From positions 1 through 19,603 of the forward strand of contig CAXKVR010000649.1 of the NCBI GenBank assembly GCA_964058845.1: 19,603 nucleotides of DNA. Direction: 5' to 3'. This document shows, piece by piece, positions 1-9,610 of the stretch (position 1 is the first letter of the stretch; every line of letters starts with the position of its first letter). Below the pieces are notes generated by a model. That model saw nothing but the letters and a program-made list of their open reading frames with translations, made no database searches and was not told where the DNA came from. The translations under genes and the position numbers were made by a program. The DNA is from Carex sylvatica (Eukaryota; Streptophyta; Magnoliopsida; Poales; Cyperaceae).

Positions 1-489
1 TATGAGATATCTCAGAGGATACGGTTTTGGTTTTCTTTTCTATTCGAGGGAATGGGCTTTGTTGTGTTTTTTAATTCTTTGGTTATATTTTTTTATATAA
101 TTTATTTTATTTATTTGCGATCCCTTTTATTTAATATTTCTTCTAGAAGTCAAAACATAATCACTTGCAAACATCGAAATTAAAAGGAAACGAAGCACCG
201 GATCTGTACAAGTCAGATTCCACAGTACCACTCCAAAAATTCCGCCAAGATATTGATCCTTTTGGTCCAATCGGTGGTGTGCAGTTTTGTAAAAAACGAC
301 CGTTTAGCTGTTATGAATTTTTTTTTATAACAGATTAATTGACTTATTAGCTGTTGGCTGCAACTAAACTGAATTTTTTTTTATTAATTGATTGATTATT
401 TTTAATTAGTTATGATTAATTATTTAAAAATATTTTATCTGTCCGACGAGCGCATATCATCATTTATAATACTGGTGAGGTACTGTCAA
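1..489. other. A+T-rich intergenic DNA, no gene seen
   Basis: No open frame with recognisable protein content and no RNA gene is visible. The stretch is mostly A+T-rich with T-runs. A somewhat more balanced segment at about 180-300 could be a decayed gene or transposon fragment but matches nothing I recognise. It ends at the target-site duplication of the hAT-like element that starts at 490. Confidence 0.5.
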
Positions 490-881
490 TAGTGTGGAAA
501 AAACGTGCCGTGACTAACACGCTGTGACTTTGGTCACGTACCGTGCCGTGACCAAGTTAATTTTTCACGTGCCGTGGTCAAAATTATGAGGGGTGGTCAC
601 GGCACGCGAATGGTCACAGCACGCAAGTCACGCTGTGACTCGCGTACCGTGAGCAAGTCGTGCCGTGACCAAGTCCACACTCCTAGTCTCCTACCTTCTT
701 CCGTTCCGTGCCGTGCCGTGTCTTCTTTGCTAACAATTGGTCACAGGACGCAAATGATCTCGGTACGGGACACGCAAGGCACAGCACGTATCTAACACCC
801 ATGCCATGCCGTGCCGTGCCGTGATGGAGCTGTGCCGTTCCGTAACGGAGCCGGCTCCGACGTGCCATTTTTCCCACTCTA
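490..881. mobile_element. Non-autonomous hAT-like element, ~392 bp, with GTGCCGTG-rich interior
   Basis: The left end reads TAGTGTGGAAAAA (490 on) and the right end, read inverted from 881, is TAGAGTGGGAAAAA, so the ends are imperfect terminal inverted repeats of hAT style. The flanks carry actgtcaa (482-489) and gctgtcaa (882-889), an 8-bp target duplication with one mismatch; the shared string ctgtcaata recurs exactly 400 bp apart. The G+C-rich interior is built from short words such as GTGCCGTGAC and its inverse GTCACGGCAC in both orientations, like the subterminal repeats of plant hAT elements. It has no transposase and depends on one elsewhere. The two open frames inside it are repeat-derived and not proteins. 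Confidence 0.7.
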
Positions 882-1099
882 GCTGTCAATACTGAAGCAT
901 AAGTGTCACCAATTCCAACTCCGGAATAAAATAAGAAAAAAAAAATGACAGAACTCATATCCTAAGTTAACGTTATATTTTTTGTGTAGAAATGGACTGT
1001 TTAAATCAGTATAAGCACGAATATTAAAAGAGCTTCGTAGATTTCATTTCACATCAAATTGGGCCGAATTTTGACTAAATTGTGCAGATTTTGTTACCT

Positions 1100-1412
1100 T
1101 AGGGTGCTTCAAAATCAGCGGGAAAATAACTCATAAAGAGAGGAAAGGGGAGGGCGATGGAGGAGATGAATTCTCTGAAAAGTAAAACTCGATTTGGGAG
1201 TGACAGATTTTATCAAAATCTACATGACACTCTCCTATGAACAATACTCATTCTCTTCCGTTCCCCTCCACTCTGTCTTCGATTCTCCCCTTCTGGAGTA
1301 GGTAAGCTCGTCTTATCAGTCCTGATTTTACAGGCTCTCACGTTTGCACAGTAAATTTGTCACTCCCTCCCTCTACGTCCCCTCGTCTGAAACACAGCCT
1401 CAAAAGATATGA
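1100..1412. repeat. Possible MITE-like fold-back region
   Basis: Related purine-rich blocks lie on opposite strands at both ends: gggtgcttcaaaatcag near 1103, and the inverse of ctgaaacacagcct near 1388-1401. Between them are words such as gggagtgacagatttt (about 1197) with an inverted counterpart near 1360. The centre (about 1208-1224) is a short hairpin, AGATTTTatcAAAATCT. No clean target duplication is visible, so this is a weak call; it could be a decayed fold-back MITE or a composite. Confidence 0.3.
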
Positions 1413-2540
1413 ATTCAGAAAGATTAGAGAAAAAAAGAAAAAGATATAAGTACTTCTACTTTGATTTGAAGTCTGGATATTATGAAGTAACTTGAATCTT
1501 GAGTTGCAATTTATACCATTTGATCATAATTCGGACCAATTCTACCAAGTAGAACGCACAAGTATTTTTAATATAAAATGTTAAAACATATAGGACAGTA
1601 GATCTAATTAAACTCAAATTTTGAGTTAGGTGATATGAATTCTATAATTTGGAGGTATAATTTTGGACATTTTTTTTTGCAAAAAGAGAAATTTTCAAAT
1701 CTATCATCATGTCTGAGATTGAAAACATCATCTGGTCCACATTTTGATCTGCCCATCCTTTCTGATAATATTGTATAAGAAGAATGAAAAAGAAGCAAAA
1801 ACAATAATGGCCGTATCCATATATACTGGTCCATTACTGACCATTACACCTTGATATATTTTATTTTTCTTTTTGTATGACACTCCCTTATATCCATGCG
1901 GAAATATTGAAAGATATTTATATATAAAAATAATACAAGATCTAAAGAAAAGAAGAATTTTTTTTTTATGATTTATTAGTGTTGTACCGTGTGTTGTAAA
2001 GAAATGTATTATTTTGTTTGAGAACAATGATGTATAGAACATCAATGTAATCTGTCAGCAACATTCGGAAAGTTCAAATACATTTAGTTGTGGTGTTTTA
2101 TTATGTTTTCATTTTAATAACTTAATTTATAACTTTAATATCAAAATAAAATAGTTAGATGTTATCTTTATTATTTTCTCAATGTACATCTAAATGATTA
2201 TGACATTTTAATTTTATTTTACTTATTATCAAGAGCTTACAAAATACAGTAATATGAATATTTTTCAAACGTTAATTTTTCAACTTATTAATTATATAAG
2301 AACAAAAAACAAAAGTAATATATTTTATGTCCAATTACATATATAGATCATATCTAATAATTTTATTTTGATATATAAGTTTTAAAATATTTGATACTAA
2401 AGTGAGAAACAAAAAAAAGAGAGAGAGGATTGTAGGTACACACATTGAAATATTCTAAGTTGTCTATTTTTCAACAAAACACTCAAATATTTTCTTATTT
2501 CCATTTACATTAAACTTTAAAATATAAGTAATCATTATAG
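1413..2540. other. A+T-rich intergenic DNA, no gene seen
   Basis: The stretch is long, A+T-rich and low in complexity, with poly-A/T tracts. The short open frames on the minus strand (1604-2045) have no domain, no codon bias and no convincing start context, and I regard them as chance. A GA-rich microsatellite lies near 2416-2428. Confidence 0.5.
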
Positions 2541-2542
2541 TT

Positions 2543-2700
2543 AGGGGTGTCAATGTCACCCTTTTACCCGTTTAATCTATTTTGTATTGTATCTGAAAAT
2601 ACGAGTAAGAATAATAAAAAAAATTCGTTAGCTTATCGGGTACGGATAAGGATAATGATTTTTTTCGTTATCTTACTCGTTTTCATATAAGATAGTAAAT
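2543..2700. mobile_element. hAT-like terminal fragment
   Basis: TAGGGGTGTCAATGTCACCC at 2543-2562 resembles the TAGGGGTGTCAA-type terminus common in plant hAT elements. It is followed by pyrimidine-rich acccgttt and cgggtacggataa words typical of their subterminal regions. No matching inverted terminus or target duplication was found downstream before the PPR gene, so this is at most a truncated element. Confidence 0.35.
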
Positions 2701-2952
2701 TGCTGATCCAACGGTAACTTCTGATTTTACTGTTTAATTAAACCATCATTGAATTATCAATTTTTAAAGCCGCTTAATAAATAATAAAAAAATTTCAAAA
2801 AAAATGTAAAAACCACTCTTAATAGCATGACCACGGATCTTGACCATGCCTTGCTCGTGGTTGCTTCTTTAGGCACACGATAATTGGACCACTGTTTTTC
2901 GCCGTGTTGAGGCCACTGAAGAGAGAAAATAAGCCTCGCTAAGTCTCTTTTA

Positions 2953-4522
2953 ATGCAACCGCAACCAAGTTCTCTTCCTTGCCGCATCTTGTCCCTTGTA
3001 GACCGCTGCACCAGTATCTCCCATCTCAACCAAATCCATTCCCACCTCATAACCCATGGCCATGGCCACAACCAGGTCTTTCTCTTTAAACTGCTTCGCC
3101 TCTCCTACCTCTCCTTCTCCTCCTTCTCATACTCCCGCCTTATTTTCTCCAGTCTCAGATTTCCCAATGTCTATCTTTACACAGCCATGCTCACTGCCCA
3201 CTCACAAAACTCTGATTCTTCTTCTGTACTTGAATTGTTCCTTGACATGCTCTGCCGTGGTCATGCCCGGCCTAATGAATTTGTATACCCTCTGGTTTTG
3301 CGGGCTTGCTCAGCGGAATTGGGTCTAAATTTGTTTAAATCGGTTCATGGTCATGCTATTAAGAGTGGTTTTGGCGAATTTGATGTAATCCAAACCTCGC
3401 TTGTTGATGGGTATGCAAAATTAGGTGATGTGCAAATTGCACGCAAATTATTTGATGAAATGTCTGAGAAAACTGTATTCTTGGACTGCTTTGGTTTCTG
3501 GTTATGCTGGGGGAGGTAAGGTGGGCAATGCGATTGAACTGTTCGATCAAATGCCTGAGAGAGATGTGCCTTCTTGGAATGCTATTATTTCGGGCTGTGC
3601 ACAAAATGGTTTTTACTCTGAGGCAGTAATGTTTTTTCGAAAGATGGTGGAATCTTGTGTAAAACCTAATGCAACTACTATCTTTTGCATTTTATCAGCT
3701 TGTGGTCATATTGGGATGCTTCGGCTTGGGAAACTAGTGCATAGTTATGCTTATAGAAACCATACAAGCTTTAATTCTTTTGTTGTCAATGCATTGATTG
3801 ACATGTATGGGAAATGCGGGAGCTTGAAGGAGGCGCAATGGATATTTGAAAACTTGTCAGATAAGAGTTTAACTACTTGGAATTCTCTGATCAACTGCTT
3901 TGCACTGCAGGGGCACAGTAAAAGTGCTATCTTGGCATTTGACAAGATGCTAGAAGCAGGGGTGGCACCCGATGAAATTACTTTCGTGAGTCTCCTAAAT
4001 GCATGCACGCATGGTGGATTTGTAAACCATGGTCTCAATTATTTTCATGACATGACATATAAATACAGCATTGAGCCATCAATTGAACACTATGGATGCA
4101 TAGTAGACCTCCTTAGCCGAGCTGGGAGGTTTGTAGAAGCAATAGATATCATTAATAACATGAAAATTAAGCCAGATGAGGTGGTATGGGGTTCACTTCT
4201 TAACGGGTGTAAAATCCATAGGCAAAAGGATTTGGCTGAACTTGCGATTAAGAAATTACTAAAGCTAAATCCGGATAATGCTGATTATACTACAATGCTG
4301 GCGAATTTGTACAGTGAAAATGGCATGTGGGATGAGATGAGAAGAACAAGAAAGGTTATGAGAAATATAGAGGGTAAAAAATTGCCGGGCTGTAGCTGGG
4401 TCGAGGTAAATAAAAAAACTCAGTTGTTTTACTCCTGTGACAAGGCGCATCCTGAGTCTGATGAGATTTACATGGTGTTAGATGATTTGAGGGAGATCAT
4501 GGAATCTCCACTGTCAATGTAG
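2953..4522 (+). CDS. PLS-class pentatricopeptide repeat protein, E/E+ subgroup, with one frameshift
   Basis: Intronless, about 522 residues once the frame change is allowed for. PPR proteins of this class bind specific organellar RNAs in mitochondria or plastids and commonly take part in C-to-U editing. The N-terminal part (from ATG 2953) has the usual HLNQIHSHLI and VYLYTAML blocks. Repeats follow in the classic order, with anchors ARKLFDEM, SWTALVSGYA, AIELFDQMPERDVPSWNAII, NALIDMYGKCG, TTWNSLINCFALQG, DEITFVSLLNACTHGG and EHYGCIVDLLSRAGR. The tail WGSLLNGCKIH..ELAIKKLLKLNP, CSWVEV and KAHPESDEIYMVLDDL is an E/E+ motif; there is no DYW deaminase domain. From memory, the order and wording closely match Arabidopsis At1g33350 (about 538 aa). 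The frame changes between GTA (3475-3477) and TCT (3479-3481): one base gained or two lost. Both sides are intact and continuous in homology, so this is a very recent lesion or an assembly error. Confidence 0.9.
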
Positions 4523-5050
4523 CGTAAGAGTGTCATGCAAATACTGAGTTGATTCAGCCGAGTAGTGCGGTAAAATTTTCTACTGTTTATTTATTTTATA
4601 AACACCCTGGATTTGATGTCCCCTTGTAATTCTTCCAAAGGTTGAAGCATTTGACATCGGATTATTGTTTTCACCAGTACTGTTTATTATAATCCATATT
4701 CAATGGCAATTTTTGCATTGGTTATAAAGAGAAAAATGGAAGGCAAAAGTAATGCATAGTTTAAGTATGAGATCCATAAATAAAATATTAAATTGTGATA
4801 TTTGCTTTGTACTTACTAGTTACCAATATTTGCCTATTATGTCATCTGGGAATCACCTATTTGTTTGACATTACAATGCCTCTATATCTTCATGTCTCTT
4901 TATTTCATATCTCAAATAGATATTTATTTACTTTTACCTGTATTATTGTTGGATGTTGAGATAGGTTAATGTGTGCATTGATGATATTTGCGATGTTTGT
5001 CAATTGTTATGTGTGGAGAAGGAGATCAATTAATGCAATCTACCTTTTAG
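4523..5050. other. 3' flank of the PPR gene
   Basis: No gene is seen. A canonical AATAAA lies at 4779-4784, about 257 bases after the PPR stop codon, and is a plausible far-upstream polyadenylation element. T-rich and TTGT words are scattered around it. The remainder is A+T-rich and featureless. Confidence 0.4.
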
Positions 5051-5746
5051 TTTAATATAATTTTTTTAGTTTTGACAGCCGTTATCAAGGCTTTCCAAAA
5101 AAAAAAGGAGAAAGAGATGAGACATAAAATGCGCACCCAAATGCGTCTGCATGAATCACTAACTGATAATAGGCGTTAACCTGAGTTAATTTCTCAATTG
5201 TTTTTTTTTTAAAATTAGTGACTCTGAATGTCAATTAATAAATTTATTGATAAAAAATGTATTTACAGTGAGTTAAATGACCATAATTTCTAAATTGATT
5301 TTTTTATTCTCATAAAATCTTCTGAACTATTCTAGTATTTTAATTCTCATCTCGCTCCACAACCGGATTTGTTTCTTCGATCGCCGTCAGACTCCGATGA
5401 TAATCGGATCTACTTACCGTTGCACTCTAATTGAGATGTTGATCACCGTAATATTTTAATCGCCATCTCGCTCCACGATCAGATCTGCTTATTTAACTGT
5501 TGCCGCACTCTAACAAATGGCCGAACTACTCACCGTTGCGCTCCAATCGAGATGGAGACTCTATGCTCCGAACTCTAACGATACTGCATTCTCGGCTCCA
5601 ATCGGCTTCGGTTCCTCCTCCCTTAAGCTCTCTCATTCTTCTCTCCGCTCGAGAAAGTAGAACTGAGAAAGAAGGTGTTGTGTCGAAAATAAAGACTACA
5701 AAGAATGAAATTCTCAATTGTTAACACAATATTTTGTTGAGTTAGC
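5051..5746. repeat. Unclassified stretch with imperfect direct duplication
   Basis: The word catctcgctccac occurs near 5348 and again near 5465, each preceded by a tattttaat block and followed by an (a/c)(a/g)atc(a/t)g-type continuation. This suggests an imperfect duplication with a period of about 115-117 bp. A third, weaker variant (gcgctccaatcgagatgg) follows near 5538. The segment 5340-5670 is more G+C-rich than its surroundings and may be a decayed leader or captured gene fragment. The open frame 5500-5724 has no recognisable domain. Confidence 0.35.
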
Positions 5747-5891
5747 GAAATCATCAAATTAACTAACTTAGTTTCAGACATTCAGTTAGAACATGACTAA
5801 AACGGGCAATTACACGTGACTTTTTTTTTTTAAAAAAAATTCTGATAGTGGCTATCAGGTAAATTACAGGTGATTTTAATTTGATGATTTC
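5747..5891. repeat. Inverted-repeat-bounded segment (MITE-like)
   Basis: GAAATCATCAAATTAA at 5747-5762 is matched exactly by its inverse TTAATTTGATGATTTC at 5876-5891. The ~113-bp core contains a second near-palindrome, ctgatagtggctatcag, near 5843. I see no target duplication at the borders, so a MITE is only one possibility. Confidence 0.35.
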
Positions 5892-6041
5892 AAAACAATA
5901 TCAAATGATAAGAGCAATTACAAAAGTTATGATTTTGGAAATGAACTTCAAAACAATATCAAATGATAATAGCAATTACAAAAGTTATAATTTTGGAAAT
6001 GAACTTCAAAACAATATCAAATGATAATAGCAATTACGATT
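5891..6041. repeat. 58-bp tandem repeat, ~2.5 copies
   Basis: Units start with caaaacaatatcaaatgata at 5891, 5949 and 6007, giving an exact 58-base period. The first two units differ at few positions (for example aagag/aatag, tatgat/tataat) and the third is partial. Spacers are absent, so this is a minisatellite and not a CRISPR. Confidence 0.85.
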
Positions 6042-6624
6042 ACAATTACATACGTATTGTCCAACATACAAAGAAATCAAAGTTGAAAGGGATACGAGTA
6101 AAACAAATTAAGAGCCAAATATATGTGTTCTCGTATGCATAAAATTATTAGGTTATCACACAGGTTTGATAATTTAAGGCCAGAAATCAAACATCAAACC
6201 GTAGAGCTCAATAAACTTAGTCAAAGATTAATTTTCAACATAAAATTAATGTTACTAACGATTTCTCATGTAGAACTTATTAAATCGTTAGTAACGATCT
6301 GTCACTTATGCGCTCAAAATAGTGTGTCGATCCGTTAACAATAATTTATTCAAAACCGTTGGTTGGATTGGTTATTCCGTTGTTAACGATTTTCTCATCT
6401 AAATTAAGTCAACGAACTGTTGAACAAACCAAAGATTTTATAAACTGTTCCAATAATTTCTACTTTTTCACTATTAGTAATTAACGATGTATCTATATAT
6501 ATAATGATATTTGCATAAAACTTAATTTGGAACTCTTTATGAAACTGTTGAAGTGAGATTCTCAAAACGATTACTTTTGTGCTTATTCCTCTCTCATGCT
6601 TATTTTTGTTATGCTTTTTTTTTA
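6042..6624. other. A+T-rich intergenic DNA with a short perfect inverted repeat
   Basis: No gene is seen. GTTACTAACGATTT (6251-6264) and its inverse AAATCGTTAGTAAC (6282-6295) form a 14-bp perfect stem with a 17-base loop. The related words gttaacgatttt and ctcatct recur near 6383. This could be a fragment of a fold-back transposon or chance. Confidence 0.4.
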
Positions 6625-6786
6625 GGAAATTTTTTTTATTTGTCACTCCAAAACTTGAAAATTAGTTATTTGCCACCTCAAAATATGAAATTAGTTATTT
6701 GCCACTTCAAAATCATTAAATTAAGCAAATTGCCACTCTAATACACTAAATTCATATTTTTTATTTAAATTATTTTGAAAATTCAA
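6625..6786 (+). repeat. Left terminal inverted repeat of the Mutator-like element
   Basis: Shares with the right arm the words CACTCCAAAACTTG, AAAATCATTAAATTAAGC and ccactc(t/c)aatacactaaat in the same order. The arms then fade into A+T-rich sequence. Confidence 0.75.
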
Positions 6787-6867
6787 CAAATTTCAATACC
6801 CTGCTGAAGATTATGTGAAATACTAAATCTGTTTGCTCAGTAAGATCCCAAACCTAATTTTGGTAAC

Positions 6868-7080
6868 CAGGCGACTTTCCCTCCGCACGGTCCTTCCTCT
6901 TTCGCCCGCCTGTCTATCTGATCATATGCCAGTTCTCTCCTTCGCCCGCCTGTCTCTCCTCCGCACGGTTCCTTCTCCGCCAGCAGTGCCAGTCCCTCCT
7001 CCACGCACCATGAGCGGTGGTAAAGTCCAGTTAATTTTGAAAATTGATTTTCATCAGTGGTAAAGTCCGGTTAATTTTGA
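6868..7080. repeat. G+C-rich, internally duplicated segment inside the Mutator-like element
   Basis: The word ttcgcccgcctgtct occurs twice (near 6901 and 6942), ccgcacggt twice, and a (a/t)c(g/a)gtggtaaagtcc(a/g)gttaattttga unit twice about 40 bp apart (near 7013 and 7053). The composition contrasts with the A+T-rich surroundings. This could be captured host DNA that was later duplicated. The open frame across it shows no domain. Confidence 0.4.
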
Positions 7081-7613
7081 GCACCGAGACACAAATAGGC
7101 ATATATAGATACAAATAGGCTGAAATGTTGATTGATTTAATTATTCAAAGCTTTCCGCTTTACTTGGTCTGTGACTTGACAATTTTGTTGTCGAAATTAC
7201 TTATTTGCTGTTTTGGATAAGAAATCATACTAAATTGCCTGCTTGCTTGTTGAATTCTTGACATCAATTGTTCCTAGTTTGTTCTAAAACCTTGGTACCA
7301 GTTTGTATTTCTTCTTTCTTCTTTGTACGACAATTCTAATTTTTCAGAAAAATGTTTCTGAAGAAACTTTGGTATCAGTTTTTATGTCTTCTTTCTTCTT
7401 AGTTTGTCCATATTTTCTATCAGTAGCGAGTTATTATATGACTTTACTGTTTGATGGAGAATAATTGTTCTACACTTTCTATATTCATAGTTATAATTAG
7501 TACATCAGTACCAGTGAATAATACATCTGTGGTTCAGCTACGACGATTCTCTGATTTTGCTAGCCAACTTCAAGACATGTGCCCTTCAAATATGGACCCC
7601 AATTCTTCGTCGA

Positions 7614-7749
7614 CAACAACAAGGTAGGCAGTTTTCGCGACGGAATACCGTCATAAACGTAATTTTTCTATTAGTGACGGTACTTTTCGCGACAGAGTAC
7701 CATCATAAATGCGCTTTTTTCCTCGCTAAAAGTGCGTACCTTGTTGTTG
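7614..7749. mobile_element. Small nested fold-back element with CAACAACAAGGTA ends
   Basis: CAACAACAAGGTA at 7614-7626 is repeated inverted as TACCTTGTTGTTG at 7737-7749. The core contains related words in opposite senses: gacggaataccgtcataaa, and agtgacggtacttttcgcgaca followed by gagtaccatcataaa. This is the alternating layout of subterminal repeats in CACTA-type or similar DNA transposons. A second copy of its left half lies at 9037-9157. The flanking 4-base word CGTC is repeated (7608-7611 and 7752-7755), too short to be conclusive. Confidence 0.55.
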
Positions 7750-9036
7750 CGCGTCTTCTTTGATCAATCTGTGACATCCTTTGACAATAACTACTACGTA
7801 CTTGATGTTGCAACAAAAGAAAGGTGTCCTCTTCTCAGATAGCGCCTTGTACTTTGATTGAAGTTCACTTGCCATAGTGGACAAATTTGTTGTTTGAAAT
7901 TGGGTGTAATGTAATGACACGAAAGTTTTTGCTGATGATGTGTTGAGTTTGCTTAATAAATATGGAAGATTGTGCTTAATAAATTGGTGTAATGTAATGG
8001 ACATGAAGTTTGTGCTGATCATTATAAGCTTGTTAGTACAGCCCGTCATTCTTTTATTTGTTTTGTGTATTATATTGTTTTTGAAGTGTTTCAGAACATT
8101 CAACAATATATAGTAATCATGATCGTTGCATCCTGCCCTCGATCATGCCCAGAAAAGCCGTAGCAGATAGCTTATAAAATTTGTTTATCACCAGCTTAAT
8201 TGTGACTAGCTAGCTAGTGGCAGACTTGCAATGCCATGCATGTGAGTGCGATACCAAGTTGTGCAATATAAAGCATACATGCACTCGCAAGAACTCTTAT
8301 ACCAGTCTAGGTCTTTGCTGCTAGGAAAACACCCATGATTCGAAGATCACATAAATCAGATAACGAACAAGGATCGATGTATACAATGATACATGCGCGA
8401 ATCATTATAGTACAAATATGTATGTATCCGTAGCTAAAGTTAATATATATAAGATGTGTATCAATATGGCTAGTATTAAAAGGAAAATATCAATAAAAAT
8501 AAAAAGAAAAAGAAAAGAAAAATTGAACAAGGAAAGTGCCCTTGACTAGAGGCTGTTTTTATTCTCCAGTCATTGGAGTTGTCTCAATTTTTGAGTCTTT
8601 TTTCATGGTTCAATTTTTGAGTCATTTCGAGCTTAGGCTGTTTTAGATTACGGAATACCTGGCTTTGAATCGGACAAAGTAAGGTATCAAGTCAATCAGG
8701 CAGCGAAATTACCTAGGTTATTTTGGTTTTTTTACTTTCAAAATAGTCATTTCGGTTAAAATTTATTAAGGTCAAATTTGAGTTCACCGGTGCTTGTGGT
8801 CAGAACACGCTAAATTGCTGTCAGAATCAGATGGAGCTTTTCCCCCCTACTTCATCTATAGCCTGGATTCAGCTTGGAGAGCTAGAGATCCGCACAGGGG
8901 TGGAGGCGCTGGATAGAGCAGGGGTTGTGCTGGAGAGGGTGTGGCCGGCGATATCTCTTTTCTTTCACAGGGGCGGATGACAAAGGGTTTTGGCGAGTGC
9001 GTTTGGAAGGGAATCCACTGGAAGAGAAGAGTTAAA

Positions 9037-9157
9037 CAACAACAAGGTACACACTTTTTGCGAGAGTAAAAAATAACTTTTCGTGATAGAATACTGTCAT
9101 AAACGTGTTTTTTCTATTAGCGATAGTACTTTTCGCGACAGAGTACCGTCATAAATA
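9037..9157. mobile_element. Truncated second copy of the CAACAACAAGGTA element
   Basis: Starts with the same CAACAACAAGGTA (9037-9049) and continues with diverged copies of tttcg(c/t)ga(c/t)(g/a)gaataccgtcataaacgt, then (a/t)ttag(t/c)ga(c/t)(g/a)gtacttttcgcgac and agagtacc(a/g)tcataaa. It then runs into unrelated tatatttttatagagag, so its right inverted end is missing. Confidence 0.55.
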
Positions 9158-9246
9158 TATTTTTATAGAGAGATTGGAGATACCATTTAATTTAAGGGGT
9201 CCCATTGAAGAGTAATTTTAAAAATACCAAAATATGTTTTATTATA

Positions 9247-9408
9247 CACTACTTTTTCAGAATAGTTTAAATTAAAAATCTAAATTTAGTGTATTGGAGT
9301 GGCAATTTGCTTAATTTAATGATTTTAGAGTGGCAAATAACTAATTTTATGTATTGGATGACAAATAACTAATTTTCAAGTTTTGGAGTGACAATTAAAA
9401 AAATTTCC
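9247..9408 (-). repeat. Right terminal inverted repeat of the Mutator-like element
   Basis: This is the reverse complement of the left arm. It ends ATTTCC at 9408, followed by ten T residues and ACC. Confidence 0.75.
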
Positions 9409-9610
9409 TTTTTTTTTACCTGCGAAATCAAAACGCATAAAATACGCGAACAAAAATCTTTTTGGATGGCACACAAAATCTAAAAAGAAATGTCGTTATA
9501 GAGAGAGAGAGCATCTAACAATCTGTTAGCATGAATATTTCATATATTTTTATAACCAATTAATAACAATCATGTGAATCGTAAATAAATCGTAATATTG
9601 TACGTTGTTC

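Larger units (their letters stand above)
6625..9408. mobile_element. Non-autonomous Mutator-like element with ~160-bp terminal inverted repeats
   Basis: The left arm from 6625 (GGAAATTTTTTTT, then TTTGTCACTCCAAAACTTGA) runs to about 6786. It is matched in inverted orientation by 9247-9408 over about 160 bp with few differences. Each arm contains about three internal copies of a (a/g)ttatttgccac(c/t)(t/c)caaaat-type unit. Long A+T-rich terminal repeats starting GGAAAT fit Mutator-like elements. The flanks are poly-T plus A (6615-6624 and 9409-9419), consistent with a 9-10 bp target duplication inside a T-run but not decisive. The 2.4-kb interior has no transposase or other recognisable protein. 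It holds G+C-richer stretches (about 6868-7020 and 8820-9030) that could be captured gene pieces, and nested smaller repeats. Confidence 0.7.

Noticed and set aside
574..958. Open frames on both strands across the GTGCCGTG repeats
   Set aside because: They are translations of a short DNA repeat inside a hAT-like element and have no protein family character.
1604..2045. Overlapping minus-strand open frames
   Set aside because: Low-complexity, A+T-driven translation with no domain or supporting signals.
5068..5860. Possible transposon bounded by tgacagccgttatca and the inverse of tgatagtggctatca
   Set aside because: Only about 12 of 15 positions match, the right word is itself a palindrome, and no target duplication flanks the pair.
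5891..6041. Repeat array considered as CRISPR-like
   Set aside because: The units are directly adjacent with a 58-bp period and no spacers, and the context is a plant nuclear genome; it is a minisatellite.
8820..9030. G+C-rich stretch considered as a coding exon
   Set aside because: No sustained open frame with recognisable protein sequence on either strand; retained only as possible captured DNA within the Mutator-like element.
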